Shown here piece after piece: positions 1-10,520 of a stretch of DNA of 64,000 nt (position 1 is the first letter of the stretch; each line of letters opens with the position of its first letter). The notes under the pieces were generated by a model. The model had not been told where the DNA came from. It did not search any database and saw only the letters and a program-made list of their open reading frames with translations. A program made the translations under genes and the position numbers. This DNA is from Lolium rigidum (Eukaryota > Streptophyta > Magnoliopsida > Poales > Poaceae), in assembly GCF_022539505.1 (NCBI RefSeq), contig NC_061512.1, positions 147,729,962 through 147,793,961 of the forward strand, read 5' to 3'.

Positions 1-112
1 TTCCACAAATAATATGTCTAAATCGATCAGAAAAATGAGAGGAATCTAAATATAAGATCCATATCATCATTTGAACCTAAAAAATAGAGTAATCCAAATA
101 TGACGTCCAGCT

Positions 113-1426
113 TGCCATCTGGCCAAAACGGCCCCCTCGGGAGATGCGAAATGGCCGTACCGGACGCGCTGGTGCACCGTTCGCCAACATTTAGCACATA
201 AAGTGATGTGTTATAGACCTAAAAACATTTTTCGCGGAATTTATGAACGAAAGAATGTGTACCCCTAGTTCAAATCCGGTCAGTTTCCAGCGGATTCGGC
301 GGGACACCGCAGGAAGCCGTAGGGATTTCCAGATAGCTAGCACGCACATATGGCATGTGATATGTGGTGCGGAGGTGGTGTCCTACCACTACGCGGAGGT
401 CTCGCGCAATACTAAAATACGCCTCATGTAGCTGCTTCACAAAAAAAACTCGTTTTGGCACCCCGAAAATGAAAAAACCATCGCCCATGGGTCGGATTCG
501 AAATCCGCTCCCGGGGCCATGCCTTCCTTACCAGGGACCACGCATGTGCCAAATATGGCCTCGTTCCGACAAACTATGCGGTGTCACAGGCCGTTTCCTA
601 CTCATTTGCCCAAAAGGCATAGAACTCCGGACGTGATAGCTCTGTTTGTGAAGGTTTTCCAAAATAATTGCCGTATCCTAATTTCAATTTTTGGAGTGGT
701 TACTAGGACACATAAAATAACGCCATGCGGCTCCAAGGAATTTTCTAACTTAGTTTAAATTGCCATCCGGCCAAAATGGGCCCCCCACGAAGATGCGGTA
801 TGGCCGTACCGGGCGCGCTGGTGCACCCGTTCACCATCGCACTAAACGGAAAAAATTTAGCACATAAATTGATGTGTTTTAGACCTAAAAATATTTTTCC
901 CGGAATTTATGGAGCGACGGAAAGTGTACCCCTAGTTCAAATCCGGTCACTTTCCAGCGGATTCGGCGGGACACAGCAGGAAGCCGCAGGATTTTTCAGA
1001 TAGCTAGCACGCACATATGGCATGTGATATGTGGTGCAGAGGCGGTGTCCTACTAGTACACGGAGGTCTCGCGTACAAAAATACACCCCATGTAGCTGGT
1101 TCACAAAAAAAACCCGTTTTGGCACCCCGAAAATGAAAAAATCATCAGTCATGGGTCGGATTGGAAATCCGCTTCCAGGGCATTGCTTCCCATCCCAGGG
1201 ACCACGCACGTGCCAAATATGGCCTCGTTCCGACAAACTATGCGGTGTCACGGTTCCTACTCATTTGCCCTAAAAGCCATAGAACTCCGAACTTGATAGC
1301 CCTGTTTGTGAAGGGTGTTCCAAAATAACTGCCGTATCCCAATTCCGTCTTTTGGAGTGGTTACTAGGACACATAAAATGACGCCATGCGGCTCCGCGGG
1401 ATTTTCTGACTTCGTTTAAATCGCCT
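113..1426. repeat. Two tandem ~650-bp satellite-like units plus the first bases of a third
   Basis: The same sequence begins near 113, 761 and 1421, each time with a 'GCC..CTGGCCAAAA' type start, giving periods of about 648 and 661 bp. The first two units align along their whole length, sharing the segment on the GTGCACC(G)TTC motif, the 'CAGCGGATTCGGCGGGACAC' block and the 'CCAAATATGGCCTCG' block, with small indels and substitutions. The third unit stops after about 25 bases, where AT-rich DNA leading to the CACTA end begins. Short ORFs in it are not conserved between units. It may be a genomic satellite or an internal tandem repeat of the CACTA element to its right. I cannot name the family. 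Confidence 0.8.
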
Positions 1427-1850
1427 TCTGGCCAAAACGGGAACCCGATGACATATAAGAAAGTGTTTGAATTGTTACTATATTAACATGATATACATGA
1501 TTCAAATATGCATGATTTTGACATAAACGGATAGAGGATGTTTTTATGAACATTTTGATACCTTATACGCATTTTTCTGACATCATATGAATTAGTTATG
1601 ATTTTTACAAAATTAGACAAATTTGACAAATAGTCTACGCCGAGGGTGGCCGTCGGCGTAGCCCTGTCTACGCCTAGGGCCAAACATATGCCGAGGGCTG
1701 CCCTCGGCATAGACTTCGCTACGCCGACGGCAACGATACGCCGAGGGTGAGACTCGCTGGCTGGCCGTGCCGGGCCATACGCCGACGGCCCCGACATTTG
1801 GCCGTCGGCGTATGCCACGGCCCTCGGCGTATGTCACCATTCCTGTAGTG
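1427..1850 (-). mobile_element. Right terminal region of a CACTA (En/Spm) DNA transposon
   Basis: Read on the minus strand, the sequence starts at 1850 with CACTACAGGAATGG, the CACTA-type terminal motif. It continues into repeated TACGCCGAGGG / TACGCCGACGG words in both orientations between about 1630 and 1835. Arrays of short subterminal repeats next to a CACTA terminus are diagnostic of the superfamily. The element lies to the left of 1850. Its other end and transposase are not seen, so it is either truncated or extends out of the window. The AT-rich stretch 1440-1620 has no coding content. Whether the satellite-like units belong to the same element is unresolved. Confidence 0.8.
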
Positions 1851-1861
1851 CGGGGGCATCA

Positions 1862-2281
1862 GGCATGACATGTTGTTTTTGTGGAAACCAAGAGTCAATT
1901 CAACATCCGTTCATTGATTGTCCGATGGCAAAAGTTGTTTGGCCTATTATTCATATGACGTTTAGTATAACTATAACCCCTCCAAACAAAATTACTAATT
2001 TGTTTGGAAATTAGGTCAATGGTATTGCTAAGAATGATCTGAAACAAGTTGGGGTGGGAGTTTGTGCAATTTTTTGGGCCATTTGGTGGATACACAACGA
2101 TTTTGTTTTTTTAACAAACCAAGGGCTCTGTATTTCTTTTAGGTTATCCTTTAGCTACCCATGGGAGCCGTACATGGTCCTATATCAAACCAGTGGAGCA
2201 TCGGCAAGCCATGAATTTTGGGTGAAACGAGATGGAGATGGTCGCTTAGGATTTATCCAACCGGTGAGGTTGGCGGCTTAA
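1862..2281 (+). pseudogene. LINE reverse-transcriptase C-terminal zf-RVT fragment (decayed)
   Basis: The forward frame from 1862 reads CCFCGNQESIQH, then a H-x3-DC arrangement and the WAIWWIHNDFVF segment. This is the zinc-binding zf-RVT region that follows the reverse transcriptase of plant non-LTR retrotransposons. A TAG at 2012-2014 interrupts the frame. Further on the frame is lost: the nucleotides around 2170-2260 still resemble the family's C-terminal tail but need frame changes. Only the extreme 3' end of the element is present, which is the usual outcome of 5'-truncated LINE insertion. It is non-functional. Confidence 0.8.
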
Positions 2282-2456
2282 TTATGCAATTACGTTGTGA
2301 TGTCTCACAACGGATTTTCTTTTTCTATCTTCAAGTGGTTGATACATGTATCGATCTTTATGACGACCCATGAGATGTAAAACACAAATGTGCAATAGTA
2401 GTAATAAAAGGCTATATGCATCACTTTGATGCAGGCAACCCCGTTTAAGAAAACAT
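2282..2456 (+). mobile_element. LINE 3' untranslated tail
   Basis: This follows the zf-RVT fragment without a break. It carries the 'AATAAAAGGCTATATGCATC' and 'GATGCAGGCAACCCCGTTTA' words typical of the 3' UTR of Pooideae LINEs, just before where the poly-A would be. No clear A-tail remains after about 2456. The call rests on adjacency and on family resemblance from memory, not on an alignment. Confidence 0.6.
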
Positions 2457-3184
2457 GAAATTTGTGGTAATAACATAAGATATATGCATGATACAAACAA
2501 AAGTTTCACAAGGTGTAAGCACGTGAAATTGGACTCTACAAACGCAACCATATATTGGAAGTCAGAACTTTCAGCGACTGTTCATTCATACAAAGTAGTT
2601 TTGGAAGAAGAAAAAAAATTATGTTAACGCAATTCAGTTCTAAGAGTTCGCGTATAAACAAGGCGCAAAATACTATCGGAGCTTGTTGCATATATCAATC
2701 ATTCTACATGTTTTTTTTTTTTTTTTGCATAAAACGCCAACTTCCTATGACTCAGCGGTGTCAACTGATTGTGGTTCGCTCGAATCGGGATGACAAGTAT
2801 CAGTCGTACGTACCATATCATGTGGGATGCATAAAAACTGGCATATTCTTCCAGCAGAGTCAGATTGAGACGTGGTATTTCTTGCGCTCTCTTCCTCTCC
2901 CTCTCACGTACAGCCAGCTAGTTTACCGTTTGCCACTGCATAATGTGGGTCACATTGATAATGAAATCGGTTAATCAAACTCGAAGCTAACACCAGCGGT
3001 ACGTCCGAGCTTGTGTACACAGCGTACGGCCCTAGCCTCTAGGGAATTAACAAAAAAAAAAATCGGCCAAGGGAGAAATACATGCTTATTATGCTTGAAA
3101 GCTGGATAAGTCCCTTTCCTAGCAATCAACACGGTATATATATATGGAGTACACCGGTGTTTCTACATACAAGTGCTTACTTCA
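2457..3184. other. No gene recognised; AT-rich spacer
   Basis: The only longer frame (2555-2974) crosses a 17-T run and has no recognisable domain or codon pattern, so I do not call it. There is a T-run near 2710, an A-run near 3050 and a short TA run near 3135. No terminal repeats were identified. Confidence 0.6.
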
Positions 3185-3390
3185 CTTGCTTACAAGGTAC
3201 TCCTTTGGGCCACAAGTTCAAGTTAATTAACTAGCTAGGACACGAGAAATACTTTTAGTTTCAGCTGAGATGTCTCCCTTTCCTAGCATGTTAATTTATC
3301 ACAAAATATGACCCTTAGCCTTCTTAGGTCAGAAAATGCAATCACGAAACAGTCAAATGTTTTCGAGTAAAAACCATACCTAAAAAGGGA
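3185..3390. repeat. Dispersed repeat, copy 1 (partner at 4811-5112)
   Basis: It shares, in the same order and orientation with the partner, the words AAGTTAATTAACTAGCTAGGA, the 'TTTCAG.TGAG' and 'TTCCTAGC' segments, 'TAGCCTTCTTAGGTCAG', and 'AACCATACCT(A/G)AAAAG'. The partner has about 100 bp of extra sequence in the middle. The origin is unknown: it may be an old element relic or a local duplication. Confidence 0.7.
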
Positions 3391-3507
3391 ACAAAAAATG
3401 AATGGAGTAATCTAACCATTTCATGTGAAGGATGTATACATTCTTGTTGCAGCACCAAGGATGCACGAGTTAGGTTCTTTGGCCAACGGCTCAATTTGTT
3501 TCTAGTA

Positions 3508-3761
3508 CTACCTCCATCCCAAAGCTTAAGGCCTATTTTTTTTTCCAGAAAATCAATTATGTTAAGTTTGACCAAGTTTTTATCAAAAATTATTAACATG
3601 AAAAGTACAAAATCAATATCATTAGATAGATAATGAAATATATTTTCATATGGTATCTACAAAATATCATATTTATTCATAGATTCTTCTAAAAGTTTGG
3701 TCAAACTTTACTTCGTTTGATTTTTCAAAAAAATATAAGCCTTAAGCCTTGGGAGAGGTAG
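3508..3761. mobile_element. Stowaway-type MITE (Tc1/mariner), ~254 bp
   Basis: It is flanked by TA on both sides (3506-3507 and 3762-3763). The ends are imperfect inverted repeats: CTACCTCCATCCCAAAGCTT on the left and the complement of AAGCCTTGGGAGAGGTAG on the right. The inner sequence has the A/T-rich 'AAGTTTGACCAAGTTT' and 'TTTGGTCAAACTTT' arms typical of Stowaway. It is non-coding and non-autonomous. Confidence 0.9.
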
Positions 3762-3830
3762 TACATGTTAAGATACCAGGGTCTGAAATTAGTTTATTAC
3801 ATAATATCTGATAAAAATGTATGTATGTGG

Positions 3831-3910
3831 GCTTCTGATTCCGAATTGCTATAGGAGTTATGCATCCACACCCTTTATAAACCTTCCCGTGATCACAAAA
3901 ATACTTCCAT
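3831..3910. repeat. Short dispersed duplication, copy 1 (partner 10316-10397)
   Basis: Shared blocks include GATTCCGAATT / AATTCCGAATT, 'GCATCCACACCC' / 'GGATCCACGCCC', and CCCGTGATCACAAAAATAC followed by TTC. Spacing is conserved over about 80 bp. It may be a remnant of a dispersed element with copies on both sides of the Harbinger insertion. Confidence 0.65.
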
Positions 3911-4203
3911 TAAAAACATAAAGCACAAGATACATATATTCTACCTCTTTTCCCATGATTTCTCCACTAATAGAGAAAAGAGAATAAAAATGTGTTTGTA
4001 AGAAAAACTTTTCTTAGTAAAAAAGATCAGCCAAAAAAGATTGCCTTTGTTTCGGAAGAAAAACGTGACATCAATTTGGAAGAAAAGTGAATGATGGCTC
4101 TGTGCGCGATGCATGCAGGAGATTTTTATTTATGGATTATGCCACTCTTTTCTATTTCATCTGTGATACTTGTATACATCGGAAATATGTAACTGAAATA
4201 TAA

Positions 4204-4381
4204 GGCCATTTACAATGTAAGATTTTTAGAGAAGTTCTTAGAAAATAAATCAAGCTTTTCCTTAAGCACTAGTGCTTATTTGTATAGGAGAGATGTCTCT
4301 TGTATAAATAAGCACCATTGCTTAAAAAATCAGATTACTTTGATCAGAACTTTTCTAAACATCTCCCATTGTACATGCCCT
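4204..4381. mobile_element. Fold-back MITE with GGGCATGTACAATG-like ends, ~178 bp
   Basis: The left end GGCCATTTACAATG and the complement of the right end (GGGCATGTACAATG) are inverted copies. Complementarity continues inward (GAGAAGTTCTTAG against CAGAACTTTTCTAAAC, and AAGCACTAGTGCTTA against TAAGCACCATTGCTTA). The whole element can therefore fold into a long hairpin. There is no coding capacity. The superfamily is uncertain. Confidence 0.75.
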
Positions 4382-4568
4382 AAATGTGAGCTATGGGTGA
4401 GAAATCCATTTGGAGGAGAAGACGATTGGAGGAATATCGATTCGGCGTGCATGTGTGGCGTCTAAAGTAGTGTCAGCGTTGTACTACAGTACTAGTATCA
4501 CTGTCAAAGGAGTGCACCGTTGGTTCTGCATATGCCTGAAGTGAAGTCCCCATATATATAAGCTCTTA

Positions 4569-4804
4569 CTCAATCCTTTTTTTATTTAGTTTGCATTTTA
4601 GGTCTAGTTAAAATCGAACTTTGCAAAGTTTGATAAAAAATGTAAAAAAGTAGACATATATTATGAAAATATGTTTCATGAAGGTTCTGATACGATTTAT
4701 TTTATATTCTAAATGTTGATATTTTTGTATACATATTCAATCAAAGATTACAAAGTTTGACTTTGATTAAGCTCAAAATGCGAAGTAACTGCGAATAGAG
4801 AGAG
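4569..4804. mobile_element. Stowaway-type MITE, ~236 bp, degenerate
   Basis: TA flanks lie at 4567-4568 and 4805-4806. The left end CTCAATCCTTTTTTTATTTA pairs with the complement of the right end (CTCTCTATTCGCAGTTACTT) imperfectly, and both are followed by a GCATTTT-type segment. The internal 'AACTTTGCAAAGTTTGAT' and 'ACAAAGTTTGACTTTGATT' arms are typical of the group. Confidence 0.8.
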
Positions 4805-4810
4805 TAATTA

Positions 4811-5112
4811 GTTTGCTTACAAAGTAGTCATTTCGGCCACAAGTGCAAGTTAATTAACTAGCTAGGATATGAGAAACTGAATCACGCGCTTTGGCAGGAT
4901 GAAAAACACTACGTACAGGGATGCTGCCTCTTCATAGAATTGTGCCTTAATCTTCCTAGTTGCAGTGCCACAAGAGCAATATGGTATACTTTTCGTTTCA
5001 GTTGAGCTGTCTCATTTCCTAGCTTATTTATATATCACAAAAATATGTGTAGCCTTCTTAGGTCAGCATCCCCAACGAGTCAATATTTTCTAAGAACCAT
5101 ACCTGAAAAGTA
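4811..5112. repeat. Dispersed repeat, copy 2 (partner at 3185-3390)
   Basis: It starts a few bases after the preceding Stowaway and matches copy 1 as described there, with an additional segment around 4885-4980. No coding content. Confidence 0.7.
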
Positions 5113-7270
5113 AGAAAAAGCACAAGAGAGAATAAAAATGTCTTCTATAGAAAACAAACAGGCAGGGCAAGAAACTAATCATGCATGTAGCATCATGCCA
5201 AAACAAAATAAAAATGCGCTATAGGCATGTACTCTAGCTAGATTTGACGAATGACTTCTCACCAGCTCTTTGGAGTGCTAACACAAAACATGACGTCGGT
5301 CTAACACTGCGTATTTGGTGGAAGATTTGTGCAGGGAAATGATTAGGACTATGTGATGCACGACGGGGAAAAATATTGATAGAATTCTTTATGACATTTT
5401 TCATTTTGTCTCTAAAATTGTGTCCGCCTTCTTTTTTACATGTAAATAATGATCTATTCGAAATCTAGTTGCAGCCGAGGATAGTTGGATCAACATCAAG
5501 TCGGTAGAGAGAGGTGGCACGGCGTGCAGTAGTGTCGGTGCTAGGGCAGTTTGCTGGTAGAGCCTGATAGAGAAGAGTCATCGAAGAAGGATGCTACCCT
5601 ACCGAATGTAATGACAGAGTCAACGACCAAGTAAGTGGAGATGAGTGTTGCTATATAACAACAACCGTGTTTTTTTGCGGGGCTCAATACAAGGTCTCCA
5701 TTGCTGCCATATTTTCGGAGAAAAATATCCAGTGAAACCCAAGTTACAGTATGAAGCGATGAAAACCGAGTGAAACTATACTAAAATTATCAAAAGCATC
5801 TAATATGTTGGTGATGCGATTGTTTACGAACATCTAAAATTTCAATTTTAAAATCAAATTTAACTGAGGAGTATGAAACCAAATTTAATAATTTATAGTG
5901 ACAGATAATACAATATCAATATTCATGCATAACGTATTTTTTTCTTAGCTCTCTAACGAATGTGAGTTTGAACTTTAATTTAGTTTCCACAAGTTTGTAG
6001 AACATCAACTTTCTTCCTTAAAAAAAAAAACTCTCTAACATACCTTGTATTTCTTGAGAACACATGTGCTTGCGAGAATGTGGTGTGCCTCGGTTAGCAT
6101 AATATAGCCAGAAGTCATGCATGTATGCTGTATCTCAAGTTTCTGAAATAAATAGATGGATGATATTAGTCACGAATTCCAAACTTTGCAAAAACCAACT
6201 ACTAGATAGGTACATGTCCTCAGTCCAAGCGGAGCTACTATGAAACAAAATTGAAACGTCAATCTTGTTGTATTGATTGCATTTGCAGGATCGATGCTCC
6301 TGAACGGATCATATTCCCTGTTGGATGAGGACGCACTTGTGTGCTAGCTTGTCAAACTCACACTTAACAGTTGGATATGCTTAGCAGCGAGAATAGCTTT
6401 TGGGCATGTTCTCAGAGCGGAAGCCACACCGAATAAAGGTCCAGGAAAGGAATGGAAGCATCCTTTTCTGCACGAGCTAGCTACTATCGATCTCGCTGGG
6501 TGCGATTGCCTGTCGCTCGATCATGCATGTGTGATGTCTGATGATCATGCATGCTGGAGATGATCATCATCTTTATTTTGTTTGAGAAATGATCATCTCA
6601 TAAGAAAGTTTTCTTTGTCACTGCACTCCAGTCTCCCGATCCTTACATGGTCTCACTAATAACTGTACGCAGGGATCCGATAGTTCGATTTTGTTTTAGC
6701 TTGTCCCTGATCGAAAGCCTGCAACTGAACCCGACTTCGCATGCACCCTGTACTGATCTCATGTGACATACACATACTATGTCCTCCATCTCAAACAAAC
6801 GAAAGGATAATAGCCGTAATTAACCTGATGAGGTGACACGCATAAGGGATAACATGAGCATGGGACACACCAGCCACGGCAGCTCACGTGGGACGTGGCC
6901 TAGCTGTGGCTGTACAAAAAGTCTTTTAAGAGCGTCGAAGGTGTCTACTGGCTTGGTCACCCATGGTCCCTTCCGGGCATTCATGCACCTCAATTATTGG
7001 AAGCTTGAAGTTACAGAGAGCATGCATGCAGACCTACCAGATTTTAGGTCAATTATCTTACAGAGAAGCACACATGTTGCAAACTTTGGACAGTCAGTCA
7101 AAAGCAGTGAACTCTGGTGTATTCATGAATGAACTGAAATACTGAATGGTTCGTGGAATCCAAAGGTTATGTGGGCCAATGCCCTAGTATTGTCGCTAGT
7201 CCTAGCTTGTACCACTAATTGCAACTATCCTTAGTCGCTCCAAAATGGCATTTCGTCATTTCTACACCTT
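5113..7270. other. No gene recognised; AT-rich low-copy-like spacer
   Basis: I see no domain, splice-consistent exon chain, terminal repeat pair or RNA gene here. Short frames around 6833-7145 overlap one another and resemble nothing. A lone 'GTCCTCCATCTCAAACAAACG' near 6781 resembles half of a Stowaway end, but no partner was found. Confidence 0.5.
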
Positions 7271-9755
7271 GGAGCATCTCCAGTCACGTCCCAAAGCGTC
7301 CCCCAAGAGCGCCGGATCGAGCGTTTGGGGGACGTGTTTTGTTCGTACCGTGTTTGGGGGACGTCGCTCCCCAGCCGCGTCCCCCAAACGCCGCCCCTAA
7401 TCAGAAATTCAAATAGTTTGCAATTAAAAGAGATCGTCCCGCCGAATCGTCGCGATCAGAGTAGCGGCGATCAAAGTACTGGGTGCGCGATCATATTACA
7501 GACCGGTGGTGCATGCTAAATTAGAAGAAGGGGTTGTCCGACGGCATCGTATCCTGAGTCGACGTAGGCCCGTCTCATCGCGATCACCTCATCGCGATCT
7601 GCCCGGTGTTGTGCACGCTCCGTCTGCTCCGTCGCCGATGCAGAGGCAGAGGCCAACGCAGGTGTAGCAGTAGAAGACGCGTCTGCCGGCTCTTGCTCCG
7701 CGGTTGCTGCCGCTGCCGCTGCCTGGGCCGCCGCGTCGGCCGCAGCCTCGGCCGCCGCCATTTTGTCTTCGATGTCGTCGAGGATATGGCCTTAGAAGAA
7801 GTTGTGCATCGCCCCCGTCCGGGGAGACATTTCCTCTTTTGACGCTCTCAGCAGGGACATGTCGTCCCTGCGTTTCTTGAGCTCCAACTTCTCCTCTTGC
7901 CTCTTGAGTAGCTCCGCCCACCTTTCGTCGGCCTTTTTTATCGCGGGGGTGAATGTTCGAGGAGACGTCGACAAGGCATTTCATGATCGACGTCTGCGTC
8001 TTCTCAGACGACGCAACATCGGCCAAGGCGGCCTTGGCAGCCTTGTTGCAAGTAGGACGCTTTGCCGATGTTGCCAGCAGCGCGTCCAGATCAATGGCGT
8101 CCTTCCCCTTGGACAACGACAGGCGCGTCAACTGCCATTTGTGGTTCATTTTGAGCTTGCTATATCAATGCGTCAGCGTGAAAGTCTTGTGACCTTCCGA
8201 GTTCTTTCGATACATATCCATGGCCCTGTCAAACTAACCAAAGGAAGCGGAATTATTTCATCCAACACAATGTAGGCGCTACAGATTATGTAAGAAAGAA
8301 TCGTACCAGTTGGGAGACGTTGGCGCCATTGTCGCCTCTGGTCACTAAGTCGTGATGGTACTCATGAAAGGATTTCACCGACGCTTGGATGATGGCCCAT
8401 CGCGTCGATATTTCCTTTTGGCTCCTCTTCATTGTCACTTTCTTGTAGTCGTTGTTGATGAGCTTGCGCTCATCAAACTCGGCCTTGATCCTCACCCAAT
8501 ATTTCCCGTATTTTTGGTTGGCGCCGATGATGGAGTCATGGCTCACCGTCGCCCACGACTCGCACATACATAGATCCTCCAAAACCGTCCACTTGGGGCC
8601 TCGTGTACCTGACGCCTTCTTCTTCTTCCTAGTCCTCACGCCGTCCGCGTCTACCTCCACGAGATCATCGTCAGCGGCAGCCTCCTCGTCCTCTTCCTCG
8701 CCGCCCTCTTCGTCCTTGTCGTCGACGTCGTCGTCGTCCTCCACCCCCTCCTCTTCCTCCTCCTCCTCGTCCTCACCCCCGTCCTCCTCCTCCTCAGCAC
8801 CAGCGCCGTCGAATTCGAGCGCCCCCCTGCGGCCAGTGAACGGGGCGCCGTCTGGACCGGGTCCTGGCTCGCGCTGAGCCGCTTGTTTGTACGCCGGGGA
8901 GTAGAGGTTGTTGGGGCTGAAGCCGTCATGCGGCAGCGCATCCTGGTACTGGGGCGACAAGTTAGGCGTCACGCACCCGGGAGTGGCGGAGGGGCAATCG
9001 TTGTAGAAGGCGGATGTTGACGGAGAGATCACTCCCGGAACGTACGCCGGCAAGGACGTACTCCATGGGCTCGCGTTGGTGGCGGCTATACACCCGACCA
9101 TTATGTGCTGGTGCTGGCGCACCGCCAGAGCCTTCTTCTCCTGCTCCGCCGCCCTCCGTCCTTTCCGCTCTGCCGTCGCTATCTTTCGGCGCAGACAATC
9201 TTGCTGCCATTGATCATCAGTCCATCCTTCCGGCTTCTTCTTCGGAGCCGGCGCCTTCCGCGGCTTCGTGAATGGCGCTTTCGCCCCTTTCGTCTCATTG
9301 CCTGGCGGCTTCTTGGCCGCTTTCTTGTCCATATTTTTTGGGCCTGTCGGCGGTGCCATGGAATGGGGAGAGGGTAGCGGCGGCGGGTGGACGGCGGGAG
9401 GGAGAAACAAATCGGCGGGATAGGAGAAATGAATCGGCAGCGGGATATGTGTTGGGAAGAAATGCGCGGCGGGATAGGCGCGATGTGGTGGGAGGGGCGG
9501 GATTTGATGGGAGTGGGAGACGAATTTTTCCTGTGCCGCTGAACCGTCGGGCCCGCGTCGCTTCGCCTCGCTTTTCGTTGTGTCCGGCGTGCCCGGTGCG
9601 TCCCCTGTGGGACGGGGATGGGCTCGGGGCGCCGGACACCGTATCGGGCCGCGCCGGACAAAAATCGGCTTTGGGGGACGCGGTTAGTACCGTTTTTTGG
9701 TCCGGCGCGCCCCAAATTGATTTGGGGATGGTTCGGGGACGTGACTGGAGATGCT
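7271..9755. mobile_element. PIF/Harbinger derivative, ~2.5 kb, ORF1 only
   Basis: The terminal inverted repeats are GAGCATCTCCAGTCACGTCC on the left (from 7272) and its complement on the right (to 9756). A CTT on each side (7268-7270 and 9756-9758) may be the 3-bp target duplication. Repeated GGGGGACG / GTCCCCCAAA words fill the subterminal regions. Inside is a single minus-strand gene for the Myb/SANT-like partner protein, and no DDE transposase. The element is therefore a deletion derivative or a non-autonomous member that would depend on another copy for transposase. The whole unit is GC-rich compared with the AT-rich flanks. Confidence 0.85.
7516..9359 (-). pseudogene. Harbinger ORF1, Myb/SANT-like NAM-associated protein (broken)
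   Basis: In the family this protein is the DNA-binding partner that works with the Harbinger transposase; wheat copies are often annotated as NAM-associated proteins. Order on the minus strand: a basic Lys/Pro-rich N-terminus, a Gln/Lys helix, a Pro/Ser-rich stretch, a long Glu/Asp tract (about 8640-8800), then GPKWTVLEDLCMCESWATVS, the SANT-like part. A 73-bp intron is predicted at 8234-8306 (GT...AG). Exon 2 continues with the conserved KWQLTRLSLSKGKDAIDLD segment and an Ala-rich tail. It is broken by a TGA at 8165-8167, a frameshift in the run near 7931-7940, and a TAA at 7792-7794. Met at 9359 suits the family better than the upstream Met at 9410. Confidence 0.85.
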
Positions 9756-10406
9756 CTTGGATCTACCGAGTTAGCGATTGTCTTCATATTTGAAAAGGTC
9801 TTCTTGGCAAGGAAGATTATGAAAACTGAGGTGCGCAACCAGATGTTCACAACGGCCTATGATTAATTGATGATGTCCTACATTGGATCAAGAATATTCA
9901 AATGCCTTAATGGACAAAAAGTACGGAATATATTCCAAAAAAATTATATACATTGCCATTGCTTAGGACCTCTATAGGTCATTCAAGCTTAATTATTGGC
10001 ATGTCTTCAGCTTCTACTGATATTTAAATATGTTTCTATTTCTGTTGAACTAAGTCAGTACATTAGAATCATATCAAGTATTCATGTCCCGGGTCTCTTT
10101 TATAGTCACTGCATCATTTTTAAGATTTTGCCCTAACTCAAATTATTTTCACCCTTCGCCATTGGATCTACGGCCAATGCAGCCATTCTCACAGAATTAC
10201 TACACATTGTGGAATGAAAATATTGTGAGCATATTTCTTGATTAGAGGAAACACGGGAGAGACAAGAGTGATATATGGAACTATAACTTCAAAAATCTAT
10301 ATTCCATATGTATGCGCTGCTAATTCCGAATTTCATTTGGAATTGTGGATCCACGCCCCATGTCAACCTACCCGTGATCACAAAAATACATTCATACAAA
10401 AACTAA
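9756..10406. other. No gene recognised; AT-rich spacer
   Basis: No frame longer than about 70 codons and no terminal repeats. The only structure noted is the second copy of the short dispersed duplication at 10316-10397. Confidence 0.5.
10316..10397. repeat. Short dispersed duplication, copy 2 (partner 3831-3910)
   Basis: It ends about ten bases before the Harbinger-like terminus at 10407. It matches the partner in sequence and spacing over about 80 bp. Confidence 0.65.
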
Positions 10407-10520
10407 GGGCATCTCCAGCGGCCCGATTTTTCAGTCATCTAAAGTGATCGGTTCCGTCCATTTGGGCCGGACCGCCGCAAGGAAATCAGCTAAATAGGTC
10501 TGAGGAAAAAAATGTTCATT
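10407..10520. mobile_element. Harbinger-type terminal fragment
   Basis: GGGCATCTCCAGCGGCCCGAT at 10407 is a typical PIF/Harbinger terminal repeat of grasses. It is followed by the GGGCCGGACCGCCGC-rich subterminal DNA usual for these elements. No matching right terminus was found, so the extent is a guess and this may be an end remnant only. Confidence 0.55.

Noticed and set aside
113..1426. CRISPR-like or other spaced repeat array
   Set aside because: The units are ~650 bp long, contiguous and only two in number. There are no short repeats with unique spacers anywhere in the window.
2555..2974. 139-codon ORF after the LINE tail
   Set aside because: It depends on reading through a 17-T run (poly-Phe) and has no family resemblance.
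6833..7145. Two overlapping ~60-99 codon frames as a small host gene
   Set aside because: No resemblance to a known family, no supporting exon chain and no conserved context. Likely chance frames.
8452..8877. Ser-rich plus-strand ORF
   Set aside because: Antisense shadow of the Glu/Asp tract of the Harbinger ORF1 on the minus strand.
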